Source of the DNA: Lithospermum erythrorhizon | Taxonomy: Eukaryota; Streptophyta; Magnoliopsida; Boraginales; Boraginaceae | Assembly: GCA_019722365.1 (NCBI GenBank) | Contig: JADFUC010001736.1 | Location: 186,001 to 250,000, forward strand | DNA length: 64,000 bases | Direction: 5' to 3' | Part shown: positions 37,501 to 49,419 of the stretch, in pieces | How positions within the stretch are numbered: position 1 is the stretch's first letter | Layout: every line of letters starts with the position of its first letter | Notes under the pieces: model-generated | Told to the model about the DNA's origin: nothing | Seen by the model: only the letters and a program-made list of their open reading frames with translations | The model's database searches: none | Made by a program: the position numbers and the translations under genes

Positions 37501-40029
37501 TCGTTAATAAATACATGCTTAGTTAAATCCAGATATCTTGATGTATTTATCAGGACACAGTGTATGCCGACAATATAGAAGAAAGAGAAGATGCTGGAAC
37601 ACCCGCAATCACACAAAAAATAAGAGCAGCATTGGCCTTCTGGGTAAAGGAATATATTGGTTACAAAATAATCCAAAACAAGGAACAAAGTCACATTAAA
37701 CAAGCATTGAATAAACTACTTCAAAATCCAAATATTAATGTTCTAGGGAACACAACTTCAAAGAGGGAAGCTATCCTATCATTTCTCGTATACCCTTCTT
37801 CTCCAAATTCACCATTATCTCCATTGGCTAATGTTGCAAGCATGAATAGGGGAGACCTAATGGGAAAACTAGAGGCATTTACATATATTAATAGGAAACC
37901 TCTGCATGGACCTTTTGTTGCTAAGATCTTGAATGACCTATTTGGTATTCAAGCTAGAGGAGGTTGTGCCTGTGCTGGACCATATGGACACAGTTTGCTC
38001 AATGTTGATGAGTCCCAATCGCTTGCAATTCGATCAACTATCAAAAAGGTAATAATTGTACAACAAGATTTTGTGGAGTCTTTTTGTTTGAATTTTTCTG
38101 TGGATGAGACCCCCCAAATTCAATTATCAATTACCCCTATTAATTTTTTTGTTAGGACTGCAGAATTCAATTGGCAATGGTTAACAAGGACGTTCTTATC
38201 AAACAAAGAGCATTTGACTAAAATTTGACTTGTTAATCAAAAATTTATATGATACTTATAAAATTAAGTCGATTTCTTTGATTATGGAGGTAAAAAGTGA
38301 CACAAGGGCTTGATTAATATTCTTAATATACTCTTAAAAAGTACTTTATCAAAAATATTTTAATTAATCATGAAAACAAAAATTACTTTATTAAGGGACA
38401 AAAGTGGAATGATCGAATAAAATTGCGTTGAATACTATATGATCAATTCCATTTGCTCTACATGGTCGTAAATTGGGAGACGGAGAAATCTTAAATACTA
38501 CTATCTCCGTTTCAAAATAGATGATTGTTTAGATGAAAAAATGTTTTATTAAAATATAATGAAAAATTTATATTAGGATTGTCAAAAGTTATATTAAAAA
38601 TGTAAAAGATACGTTGGGATTGTAAAATATATATTAAAATGCAAATCATCAACTATTGTGAAAAAGTAATTGTTTTATAAATGATCATGTATTTTGGGGA
38701 GCGGATGGGTATATTTGGTATTAATTACTAATAAGTAGTGTTGTTGGTAGGCCCAGGGCGATGGAAGCAGTGCGGAACCGACTTGGGAAGCGTCGGGGAA
38801 GCAGGTCGGGCCCAGTATGTCGACGGGTCCAGAAATCCAGCAGAAAATGGGCCGGATGCAGTGGGATCCGGGACTTGATGGCGCAGCTTAGGATCGGATC
38901 CGGTAGATTAATATAAAAAAATGAAATATATTTGTTATTTTCTTCTCTTGTTTTTAAAATTGAGAAAATATGTTTTATTGCTTGCTTTAATTAGTTTAAT
39001 TCATGTAAATGTGTTTGATTTTGTGTGTGTTAGGTTCTGAATTGTTATTTGATTTTGTGTTATTAATTTATTATTTCCTATTGTTATTTTTATTATTTTC
39101 GAATTTTTTTGAATTAGGGTTGATTTTTTTTTGTATTTTTGAATTTTTAAATATGTTTTAATTAGTTTATTTTCATTTTGTTGTATTTTCGAATTGTTAA
39201 ATATGTGTTTAATTAGTTTATTTTCGTTTATTTTTTTTGTATTTTGGATATCGGATCTTATCGGACTAGGAGCAGTTCAGGTCGATCAATCTTTAGTAAC
39301 AAGAATCGTCAAGCGGACGTGCCCGGCATTACTAATAAGTTCAAGTTTTGATCATAAGAAAAATACATATGGTCTATATTATTTTGTGAAAAATTATCAC
39401 GTGTTAGTATTTGTCTTATTAACATGATAATAATTTTAAAAATTAAACTCGATAATCTTTTAGAATTAAGGGAGAATGAATTATTATAAAACTTCAACAT
39501 GATATATGGTAACCCCATCAACTTTGAAAACTACAATAACATAATATATATTCTGGTTCGATTATATCAAAGATCCCGAAAACCTCTTTACGGTTGCTAT
39601 GTATTTTGTTTTCTATAGGGTCACAATGGAGTAAAGCCAGGATGGACAAGAATCAGTCTTCCCTACTACATGTCCAATGAGGAATTTGAGTTCATCTTAG
39701 AAGCAGTCCAATTCATATCAATTTATGGTCAACGGTTTCTTCCCTTGTACCATTTCAATTGGAATAGTGGAGAGTGGACATTTAACAAGAAGATGGCCAA
39801 TGGAAATATGTTGCCTACAAAAAGGATCATAGACAACCTTCCAACTTCTGATTCATCATCAGTTAGCATCAATTCCAGTCATAAGGCATCAAGAAATGAA
39901 ACATTGAGATTTGAATACATAAAGTATCTTGAAACTGCCAAGCTCCTAGCAGACTGCCTTCCTGAATTTTCACCTCCACGTTATATACCTAAAGAAATTG
40001 ATCCTGACCTTGTCTACTTCAGAGTTTGA
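34590..40029 (+). CDS. Class-V aminotransferase / cysteine desulfurase-like PLP enzyme, 5 exons
   Basis: Exons 34590-34854, 35194-35704, 36538-36739, 37554-38048 and 39619-40029 join in frame to 627 residues. A fold-type I, class-V PLP domain covers roughly residues 20-530. Landmarks are YADHTASGRSL near the N-terminus, LLFCGSGTTSAIKKL, FEHHSNILSWRE, a CFDYAASGPY segment spanning exons 2 and 3, and SPHKF at 281-285 with Lys284 as the likely Schiff-base lysine. GGCACAGPYG at 462-471 places cysteines where cysteine desulfurases have their active-site Cys loop. The C-terminal 130 residues are extra to bacterial desulfurases. No transit peptide is obvious. The family suggests C-S or C-N lyase or transferase chemistry, but I know no assigned role for this plant type. 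ATG codons at 34590 and 34593 are adjacent; either may start. Confidence 0.88.
38504..38709. mobile_element. Stowaway-like MITE, copy 2, in intron 4 of the PLP gene
   Basis: The left end TCTCCGTTTCAAAATAGATG and the reversed right end CCATCCGCTCCCCAAAATAC are imperfect inverted repeats, flanked by TA. The interior shares GTTTTATTAAAATATAATGA, GGATTGT and ATCAACTATTGTGAAA with the copy at 16116-16325. Confidence 0.75.
38737..39327. mobile_element. 591-bp insertion flanked by a 13-bp direct repeat, intron 4 of the PLP gene
   Basis: ATTACTAATAAGT occurs at 38724-38736 and again at 39328-39340, as expected of a target-site duplication. The enclosed segment starts with GC-rich DNA (GGCCCAGGGCGATGG), then T-rich DNA with an internal near-repeat (39130-39245: TTTAATTAGTTTATTTTC twice), and ends with GTGCCCGGC. 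A 13-bp duplication is longer than hAT or CACTA make and fits target-primed retrotransposition better, but there is no poly-A end, so the class is unknown. Confidence 0.5.
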
Positions 40030-41770
40030 GGTTGGATTACAATAACTTGTTCTAGTTGGGTTGTTTTGGACCATGTTTAGCTTTGCTTTGTTGATTTTTT
40101 TTTATAAAAAAAAACACTCGTAAATCGCTTTAAGATGAGAATCGAGCCGGCCTGAGCATAAGTGGCTGGAATTCACTTGCTTCTTAGAAATTTATTCGAT
40201 TGGTCTGGCAGTAGTAATGTTGTATGAATTTACTTTTTGTTTGTTGGGAAGTAATCTAATATATATATTAATTTACCGGTATTATTTATGATTTATTAGT
40301 TTTTATTCGTTGATGGAACTTGTGGTTTCTTAAGTCCCGATTTAGTTGGAAACGCTTATTAAAAGCTATTTTGAAGAGCATACATCTATGGTTTAGTCTT
40401 TGTGTAGGCACTTCTTATTTTTAGTGTCTAGGCGCGCAACTTAACTAGGCGGTCGCCGTATTTTTTAGTCATGCAGAAGCTTTTTTGGCTCATCTGGCAC
40501 AATTTTCGTTAGTGAAATAGTATCGCCCATCACCCAAAATACACATTGAGTCATAGTAAAAATGACTATTTTGTCCTAGCAAGAGTATAAGGGTGTGAAA
40601 TATATTATTTGAATTTTCTACATTTCGCAGTGTAGTAGTTAGGAAGTTTTAAATTAAGGAAAAATTGTCGTTCCATTTAAAATATCACGACACTTTTTTC
40701 TTCGCCTTGTAGCGTACTCCATTACACCCACCCCCACTGCCCCACCCTGCCTCCGTCTCCGCAGCCCCCCCGCCTCTGCCATCAAACACACAAAGAGGCA
40801 AATATCGCCTGTGCTAACATAGATGTGGAAATAAATATTGAACCCATCATTATCGATCTGATTCCGGCGTATACACAATTGCATTTCAAATCAATATTGG
40901 GAATAATGTTGTTAACCGTCCCGTCCAGTCCGGATATCGAGTGAAAAAATTGGATTGAAAATGACGGAACTGTGCTCGGTTCGTTGGTTCGGTCGAGGTT
41001 TGGTTATGCAGAAAAATTTGGCCGGAACTGCACCGGTATCGGTCCGGTTTAGGGTGGGTCACTCGGTCTCATGGTATTAAAAAATTTGAATATGTTGGTA
41101 TGAATTTTGAATTTTTTTTTTTTGAGGTCAGTTTGGGGTATTCGATTCGAGAATTTGGGTATTTTGTCCTTTATCTGCAAAGCTTTCGAAATTTATCGGT
41201 TATCGGTTCGATTCAGTCGGGTATGACCAAAAATTATCTGGATGATAGCAGCATGGGCAAGTGGTCAGGTTTTTGGACCGAATATCTTGGGTGGTTTTAC
41301 GTGCAATAACAGTACTAATTGGGAATAAGAGTCCAAACCAATTTAGTTTTAGGTGGTTTTTCGGAAACAATTCTAAATACTCGTGATTCAAATACGAATA
41401 ATAATGTAAATGAATCGAGTAATTCGACACCTAGGTAAAAAAACCCGACTAGTAATCTCACTTCATCAGAAACCTTTACAGACGCACATGAAAGATTACA
41501 AAATCTACTTTATACAGATTAATTAATTAACTATTTAGTCATCATCCTATCACATCACATCATATACAAACATATATATAACCAAATGTAAGATCACAAT
41601 ATTTCTCTCGCCCCCCCTAATTATCCCGATCTAGAACCTCAAAATGATATATCCCATTAACTAATTAACTATCTACTTATATTTTTTGTACCACATATTA
41701 TGATAATTTCCAACAATGTAATAACACAAAGAGGAATAAACCAAATTTTGGATTCCACTAATTGATAAAG
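40030..41770. other. Spacer and promoter region of the K+ channel gene
   Basis: The first few hundred bases are the 3' UTR of the PLP gene. The stretch 40920-41240 is rich in CGGT/CCGG words such as GGTATCGGTCCGGTTTAG, typical of decayed repeats. No gene seen. Confidence 0.5.
41572..41580 (+). promoter_or_regulatory. Putative TATA box of the K+ channel gene
   Basis: ATATATATA lies about 190 bases upstream of the ATG at 41771. The region is AT-rich, so the call is weak. Confidence 0.3.
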
Positions 41771-44700
41771 ATGACAAAGAGAAAAGATGGAAAATGGAGA
41801 AAAGAAGAGGAGAAAATCAGTGACGTGTCATCGTCGTCATCTTCAGAGGAATATGAAGTGTTAGCATTGAGAGATAAATTAAGATCGTCCCGGTTCAATG
41901 AAACCCCTAAAGCATTAGAACTCGACTCGGCTCGAAGACGGTTCAGTCATATTTCCGATGATTCCGAACTCGACTCGACTCGAAGACGGTTTAGTAGGAT
42001 AGACGTCATAAATGGGATTAAAGACATCTCTCAAGGTGTCGTTATTCATCCTGAGAATAGGTACCTTCCTAACTCTATTAAACTAATCGATATCCATTCG
42101 GTATTCGACTCGTTAAGTTTTTACACGACAATTCATCCCAAGACTGAAGACTTAATGAGTCGGACTCAAATATTATTGAATTCTCGATAAGTGGTCGAGT
42201 ACCAGCTCGAATAAATATTCGATAAAGTTTTAAAAAGCACATAATGCATCTCATATATGTATTTGTGGTAATTTGTCACTTGAATTGTGAACGGAACCAG
42301 TAACTGGACAAACCATCAGATACTCGGACTCAAAATATTCAGACTCCAAAACCGCATAAAAGTTAATCGAGTTGGAGTCGACTATAAAGTGTTGTTCGAC
42401 ACCCGAAACAACCTTTGTAATTACCACTTGATAAAAGTATCTAGTCGGTCGGGTAATCCGGTACTCGGTTCGTTAGTAGCACTATGTTAGTAACTTGGTA
42501 TAGGTATATGGGGGACACGTGGAGAATAATCAGTGGAGTTACAGTCCTCGGGTTTTAAACAATCTGAATACGACATGCAATGCAAACTGTAAACGAGTCG
42601 AACATTGCAGTTTGGTTTGGGCTCGAAATAATGATTAGAGTGTTTGGTTCAGTTCGAACTCCATGAATCCAAAAGTTCGAATCCAACTTTTTGAGCCAAA
42701 TTTTTACAAGCTTAAAAATGACAACCTCGCCCTTAGATAATTGCCAAAGTAGGAGAGTCACCAGAGTTCGGCAAAAACTGAGATTTATATTAAGACTTAG
42801 TACTAGAGATTGCGTTATATTAGTCATTGAAGTTATATAATTGTTGCATATATTATCCTTGAAGTTAAATAAGTTGCACGTGAGGTTCCGTTAGTATCTA
42901 GCAGTTTATTAAAGATAGTGATCATATGTGCAGCATCATCCATCTCTCCAGGGATTAAGTCTATCTTTTTCGAATTCCGGGGATTGTTTGTGCAATTATC
43001 TAAGCGTGTCGGGCTTTGTTCTAGAGACGGTCTTTCTCACCCTTAATTTACATGAAACTAATACCATGAATGAATTCATCTAAGCAGAAGATGAAAATGA
43101 TTGCTTAAACATTTTTATGCCTCCCAGTTATATGTCATAAGCTGATCCGAGTAGAACATAAATGCACATAGTATCTGTTTCTTTTGGAAACTGAATTGGA
43201 AGAGAAAATGGTTATGATGCAGGTGGTATCGAGCATGGGAAAAGTTTATACTTATGTGGGCACTATACTCGTCTTTCTTCACACCGATGGAGTTCGGGTT
43301 CTTCAGGGGATTACCCAATAGCCTCTTCCTCTTGGACGTTCTTGGACAAGTAGTTTTCTTTGTAGACATTATTTTGCAGTTTTTTGTGTCCTACAGAGAT
43401 AGTCAGACTTATCGAATGATATATAAACGTACACCAATTGCTCTCCGGTAAGTTTTCCTAAATTTGACACGCTAAGGTACACCAATTGGTAGCTGACTTT
43501 ACCCGTGTTACTGATCCTGTTACGACGCTGTAATCTTTGCAGGTATCTAAGAACATTTTTTTTCTTCGATATTCTTGGTTGTCTTCCCTGGGATACCATC
43601 TACAAGGTACTAATCAAATATTTCTGCTATATTAGTCGTGTTCATGCTCTAATGTGGCTTTTACAATCAGCTCTAATGTTCATGATCAGAATGGTCATGC
43701 AGAATGCAGATGTTCAAGAATTGTATAGACAACTACCTTTTTCTGATTGTCACTAAGTAGGAGAAGGCACTAGTAAAACGACCTTCTAGGATATCCACCA
43801 TGGCATGCAACGGCTTACTAACGCTATAAATTTTTATGTATTTAGAGGAAAACCCAAAACTATAAACAACTGGATGTTCTACCAGCCGCCTATTTCACAA
43901 TTGACATTCACATTACTTTTAAATGAGAAAAAATGTTCAGTGATCCGAGAGTTTTTGGTTCTTTTCTATCAGGCTACTGGAAGAAGAGAATCAGTGAGGT
44001 ACCTTTTATGGATCAGGTTGATTCGGGTCCGCAGAGTTGATGAATTTTTACACAGGATGGAGAAGGACGTACGAATTAATTATCTCTTTACCAGAATTGC
44101 AAAACTTATTGCTGTTGAACTTTATTGTACCCATACAGCAGCATGCATATTTTACTATCTAGCCACCACTCTGCCCGAAGAGAGAGAAGGATACACATGG
44201 ATTGGGAGTTTGACACTTGGAGACCATAGTTATGCACATTTTAGAGATATTGATATGTGGAATCGATATACTACTTCTATGTATTTTGCAATTGTGACCA
44301 TGGCTACTGTTGGTAAGTTTGTTGGCAAATTTTATAAGTTTTAGAAATCTGTCTATCCACTTCCTAATTTGAACCCCTAAATTTATACGAAAATGAGTAT
44401 TATTTTTGAGGAGTTTCTAATGAAATTTTGAAAGGATTTATGGTATACTCCGTTTGTTGCAATTTATGGACTGAGATGCCATGCCCTAAACAAGTCTCTC
44501 CTGTACTGCAGGCTATGGGGATATTCATGCAGTTAACCTGAGAGAAATGGTATTCGTTATGTTCTATGTCTCATTTGATATGATCCTTGGAGCGTATTTA
44601 ATTGGTAATATGACAGCTTTAATAGTGAAAGGAGGTAAAACAGAAAGATATAGAGATAAAATGAATGATCTCATGAAGTACATGAATAGAAATAGACTTG

Positions 44701-47700
44701 GGAAGGATGTCCGCAATCAGATCAAAGAGCACCTGAGGTTGCAGTACGAAAGTAGCTACACTGATGCTGCCGTTCTCCAGGACCTTCCCATTTCTATCCG
44801 GGCCAAGGTAAGATGAAGGAATTATTCCATATAATTGTGAATGTTTAACATATTATTATCTGACATAAAATTGGTTTAATGGTTTATTAGTTTATTAATT
44901 TTCATTTTTTGCATGCTTCAATCCATATCATATTTAAAATAGTTTGTGCATGAAATATTGTGCCATATTTTGAGGCCAGTCCTGAGTCTCCTGACCCTTG
45001 TTTTGGGCTATAAATCCCCCATTCGGTATGAAATTTACCCTAGTATCCTTTTTCCTGAATGTCCACATCTTTAGCTATAAGACAACTCCAATGTCAGCTT
45101 CTCGCAGTCTCGCACTGACTAGTGAAATGAAAGTTGCACCATAATGATGTTTACTTAAAATTTTGATGTAAATGGCAGACATTATGATTCTAAGAGATAG
45201 AAGATCTTGGAAATATGAAACAACATGTCCTCATCTCATAAACCTTGCAAATTATATGTCCAACTTGTGATATTGATTCTATTCTTGTAGCATGTGTATT
45301 ATAAGTCCTTGGCAAAAATGGTTACAATTTTGATGTGGTTTTTCCTGTTCTGTACTAGTATTCTGGGTACATGTTGTGAAGAGAATATAGTAGAGTAAGC
45401 ACTAATGAGTTCTCTCAGTGACTGCAACAAATTTGGTGTCCAGTATAATTGAGATCTTTTACTTCGAAGGGACCCTAATCGTAGCTTGTTGTCTTGAAAA
45501 TTAAACTTCCTGTTAATCACCTTCAATTCTTTGTTTATGCACATGCAGATCTCACAGAGTCTCTACAAGTCTTACATTGAAAATGTAACTCTTTTTCGCA
45601 GATGCTCTCAAGAATTTATCAACCAGATTGTAAGTTAACCTCTTAATAATCACCATTCTTTCAAGATGGTATCATCTGTCAATTTCCTTGTTCTTGTCTT
45701 TTTATTTGTATCCAATCATGATCAAAACATTATCATGCAACGGCAAGCTACATTTCATATTCCTTCACCTTCTTAGAAAAATGACTGGGCATGATATGAT
45801 TTCTCTCAGGTAATTAGAGTCCACGAGGAATTTTTTCTTCCTGGAGAAGTAATAATGGAGCAGGCAAATGTGGTTGACCAGCTCTATTTTGTGTGTCACG
45901 GTGTTTTGGTATATTCTTCTATAACGATCTCTATTGCCTAATGCATATTAAAGCTTTGAAGTATCCAAGGTGGATTCTTAAGCTCTCACTAATTGTACTT
46001 ATTAAAGGATGTTGTACCCAGGAGGAGGTTGGTATCGCTGACGATAGATCAGAGGAAACAGTTTCTCTGCTGGAACCTGGTAGTTCGTTTGGAGAAGTTT
46101 CTATCCTCTGCAATGTTCCTCAGCCATATACAGTACGAGTTTGTGAGCTATGTAGGCTTCTGCGGATTGACAAACAATCATTTTCTAATATTGTTGATAT
46201 ATATTTTCATGATGGGCGAAGAATACTCACCAACTTACTTGAGGTAATCCTAACCAGGCAGACCTTTTGTGACTCCTTGAGGATTTTTAGTTTAGTTGCT
46301 CAAAGTGACTGTTTCTGTGGCGTGTCAGGGGAGAGATTCTAATCTTGGTCTGAAACAACTACAGTCAGACATCACATCTCATATAGCAAATCAGGAGGCC
46401 GAACTTGCTTTAAAAGTAAACAATGCAGCTTATAATGCAGATCTACAACAGCTGAAAAGTCTAATTCGTGCTGGAGCTGATCCCAACAACAAAGATTATG
46501 ATGGAAGATCGCCATTGGTGGGAAATTCCGACTTTTCAATATTATAAAATTCTCAATTGAGGAGCTTGTCAATTATGTAGGTAAAAAGTATGATGAATTA
46601 ATTCTTTGTATTTCTGTCCACAGCATCTTGCTGCTTCTCGAGGATTTGAAGATATTGTTCTTTATCTTATCCAAGAAAGAGTACAAAACAGCACCAAAGG
46701 TACAATGTTAGTGTAGTCTCTAAATTCAAATTATGTGTTTGGTCTAAAAATGCCAGAGCTGAAGTTAACTTTTGGTGTATAGATAATTTTGGAACAACAC
46801 CGTTACTTGAAGCCGTCAAGAATGGACATGATCGGGTTGCTTCTTTGCTTGTCAAACATGGTGCTTCATTGATGATTGATGACACCGGTAGCTTTTTGTG
46901 CACGGTGGTTACCAAAGGGGATTCAGATTTTATGCGAAGGTTGCTGGCCCATGGGGTTGATCCAAACTCGAAAGACTATGACCAACGATCGCCTCTTCAC
47001 GTAGCTGCCTCTCAAGGATCATTTCAAATGGCAAAGTTGCTTGTGCAAGCAGGAGCCAGCGTTCTTTTGAAGGACAGGTAAAACTATTTGACTTATGTCT
47101 TTAATCAATATTATCATGCACAATATTGTCCTGATAGTTTTGTAGCTCTAGGGGCATATTCTTCATCATGAAATTTAAGGTGGGTGTGAAACTTACAATT
47201 GAAAATACTGCATCTCAGATCTAGCATTTCTCTCACATAGATTTTTATCCGTTTGGCATTAGTCGATATTTTTATGCACTACTACTGCAACAAATCAAGT
47301 CATATGATGTTCCTTATACTCAACCAGCACACAAATATATTGTACTTTTGATTCTAGATACCTAGTAATTCAATACAAGGATAATTTAGGATTATATATG
47401 TACATTTCCTAGTATACCTTATTATAACAATGATGTGTGATATCAGTTTAAACTCCAATAGTTTTTTGAACGTGCTTGATTTAACTAGACTCCATATTTT
47501 CCTTAATTTTTACTGTCACCTGAAACTGGATGCGAACTATCCAGTCATGCCCTGAGACTCAGGCCTAAAGAGATTTAAAGAAGCATATGATATTTCAGCT
47601 CATACACATTTGTTGCTATAATGGCTTTTCTGCAGGTGGGGACACACGCCAGTTCAAGAAGCAGTGAATAGTGGCAACAAGATCATTATCAAACTTCTAG

Positions 47701-48448
47701 AAGAATCAAAATCTTCTCAATTATCTAAATTCCCTGATCATTCTCAAGAGATTACAGGTATCACATTGAGCAGTGTATTTCCCTTCTGCTATCAAGGAAA
47801 AAAGATTTAGCAGTATTAAAGCATTCAGAAACGCTCTCCTCGTTGTTACATACATCAGAAAATTGTCTTTCGTGGTTGTAGGAGTCCCTATAAGTGTTAT
47901 ATGGTCGCATGTTTAGGTGCATTATCTGCTCTTTCCATGATATAGTTTACGTATGAAGTATGCACTTATAAATGAATGATGAAAAGTGCCTTGACAGTGC
48001 CATTGATAGACTTCTTTATATAGAGAAGCATATATGTGATTCATCAACCCTGAATATTGAAGTCTTTCTATGTATGGATGCATCAATATTCTTTAATAAA
48101 AAATCATAAGAGATGATCACTTACCCTCGGGGAGTGCAAGCTAACCACTCACCGTTGAAAATATATTTTGTTCTCTTCATTTCTGACGATAATCTTTGTG
48201 GCTTGATAACAGATAGGGTGCACCCACGGACATGTACTGTTTATCCTTTTCACCCCAGGGATCGAGAGGGGAGTAGAAGGCATGGTGTTGTTTTATGGAT
48301 TCCTAATAGCATTGAAGAGCTTATAGCAACATCATCGAAGCATCTAAAGTTTTCCTCCAATTCTGTTATATTATCTGAAGATGCAGGTAAAATTACTGAT
48401 GCCAATATGATAAATGATGGTCAAAAGTTGTATCTAGTCACTGACTGA
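41771..48448 (+). CDS. GORK: Outward-rectifying Shaker-type K+ channel (GORK/SKOR class), 13 exons
   Basis: Voltage-gated channel releasing K+ from guard cells (GORK) or into the xylem (SKOR). Exons: 41771-42060, 43223-43447, 43543-43606, 43973-44312, 44512-44807, 45549-45629, 45810-45908, 46022-46243, 46329-46517, 46624-46699, 46783-47077, 47636-47757, 48213-48448. They join in frame to 844 residues (Arabidopsis SKOR has 828). Order of parts: acidic N-terminus, six membrane segments from residue about 100 with a basic S4 (IRLIRVRRV), pore with TMATVGYGD whose GYGD (307-310) is split by an intron, cyclic-nucleotide-binding-like domain ([14 protein letters not shown]), ankyrin repeats ([20 protein letters not shown]) and a C-terminal KHA domain. 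S4 and its flanks ([20 protein letters not shown]) and local gene order favour GORK over SKOR. Odd: a 16-residue tandem repeat in the N-terminus. Confidence 0.94.
41918..42010 (+). repeat. In-frame 48-bp tandem duplication in K+ channel exon 1
   Basis: GAACTCGACTCG(G/A)CTCGAAG begins at 41918 and again at 41966. It encodes [16 protein letters not shown] followed by [13 protein letters not shown], that is, a repeated basic patch in the cytosolic N-terminus before the first membrane segment. Confidence 0.85.
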
Positions 48449-49112
48449 TGAAAACTAAGTTGGCATGCCTTGCTATCCGCTTGAGCTGCTTTAGTTTTGT
48501 ACTACTTACATACTTACATGGTTCAAATGAATGAGTAATAAGTAATGTTTTCTTCAGTAGCAAACTTCTACTTGAAATGTGAATATGGAATTCATATTAG
48601 TTATTATGAAGACGACCGAAAACCGTGAAAGAGAATTCATAAATGGTGGGTTGGTGGTTGCTCTATTGTCGCTTCTATAACTATTTTCTCTTGCTCCCAT
48701 TCGTGACAGACAATATTACACAAATCTGTTGGTAATTCAAGAATAAGATGAAGGAAAAACTGTAACGGAGACCTTGGTGAACTGGATTGATAACATAAAA
48801 CCAGTAAAAAGAAATTCCTACTTGAGAATTCACTGTTTATATATAGGTATACTCAGTTGTTATCCAGATTACATGATATGCAGAGTCTTTAAAACTTTCA
48901 ATTTGTTTTCATGTTAAAGTTGAATACATGATTGATAAAACGAAGGGACATTAAATTGCACAATCACAATAAAACAAGGCTCAAACTGTAATTCACCCCC
49001 TTATACACTAACGGTAACACTTTGCGCGCCATAGCTCCATTGGTGAGTGAGACTTCTTGTTTCTGCAGATGATCTTTGAGATGATGGGATGCTATTAATA
49101 TAATACGGAGTA
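48449..49112. other. 3' flank of the K+ channel gene
   Basis: Presumed 3' UTR, then AT-rich spacer. Nothing else seen. Confidence 0.4.
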
Positions 49113-49304
49113 CTAAGCGGTTCGGATATGTTGAATTTGCTGAAAATGTTGTTGTGCTATGGCATTACCAGCAGTTTCAGAATCTACAGAATTGATTTGA
49201 TCTTCAAACGAACTCGAATTCAAGAAAATAATGCAAATAGCATCCAGAAAACAGCGTAAAATTGGAATCGAAGAACAAAATTGTGTACCCTTTTGAGGAC
49301 TCAT
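49113..49304 (-). CDS. Possible 63-residue protein of unknown function
   Basis: An ATG-initiated frame of 63 codons, beginning MSPQKGTQF and ending QQHFQQIQHIRTA. It has a hydrophobic stretch at residues 13-29 and a Gln/His-rich amphipathic tail. A well-formed minus-strand TATA box (TATAAAT) lies about 103 bases upstream of the ATG, which is why I list it. I recognise no family. It could equally be a chance frame, or the leader end of a longer gene whose other exons I cannot see. Confidence 0.3.
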   Translation of the reverse strand: MSPQKGTQFCSSIPILRCFLDAICIIFLNSSSFEDQINSVDSETAGNAIAQQHFQQIQHIRTA

Positions 49305-49406
49305 AGTTTCTGAAATTAAGCAATATGTGATGTTTAAGTATTTCAGTTAATGGCTTGCTACAATTTACTAAAGATTATTGATGAAATGCAGGAAGAAAGA
49401 AGGTGG

Positions 49407-49413
49407 ATTTATA
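49407..49413 (-). promoter_or_regulatory. Putative TATA box upstream of the small minus-strand ORF
   Basis: The minus strand reads CACTATAAATCC, close to the plant TATA consensus, 103 bases before the ATG at 49304. Confidence 0.35.
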
Positions 49414-49419
49414 GTGAAG

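Noticed and set aside
43505..43756. Open frame extending K+ channel exon 3 into intron 3
   Set aside because: Homology to the channel stops exactly at the AAG/GT donor at 43606 and resumes at 43973, so the extension is intron.
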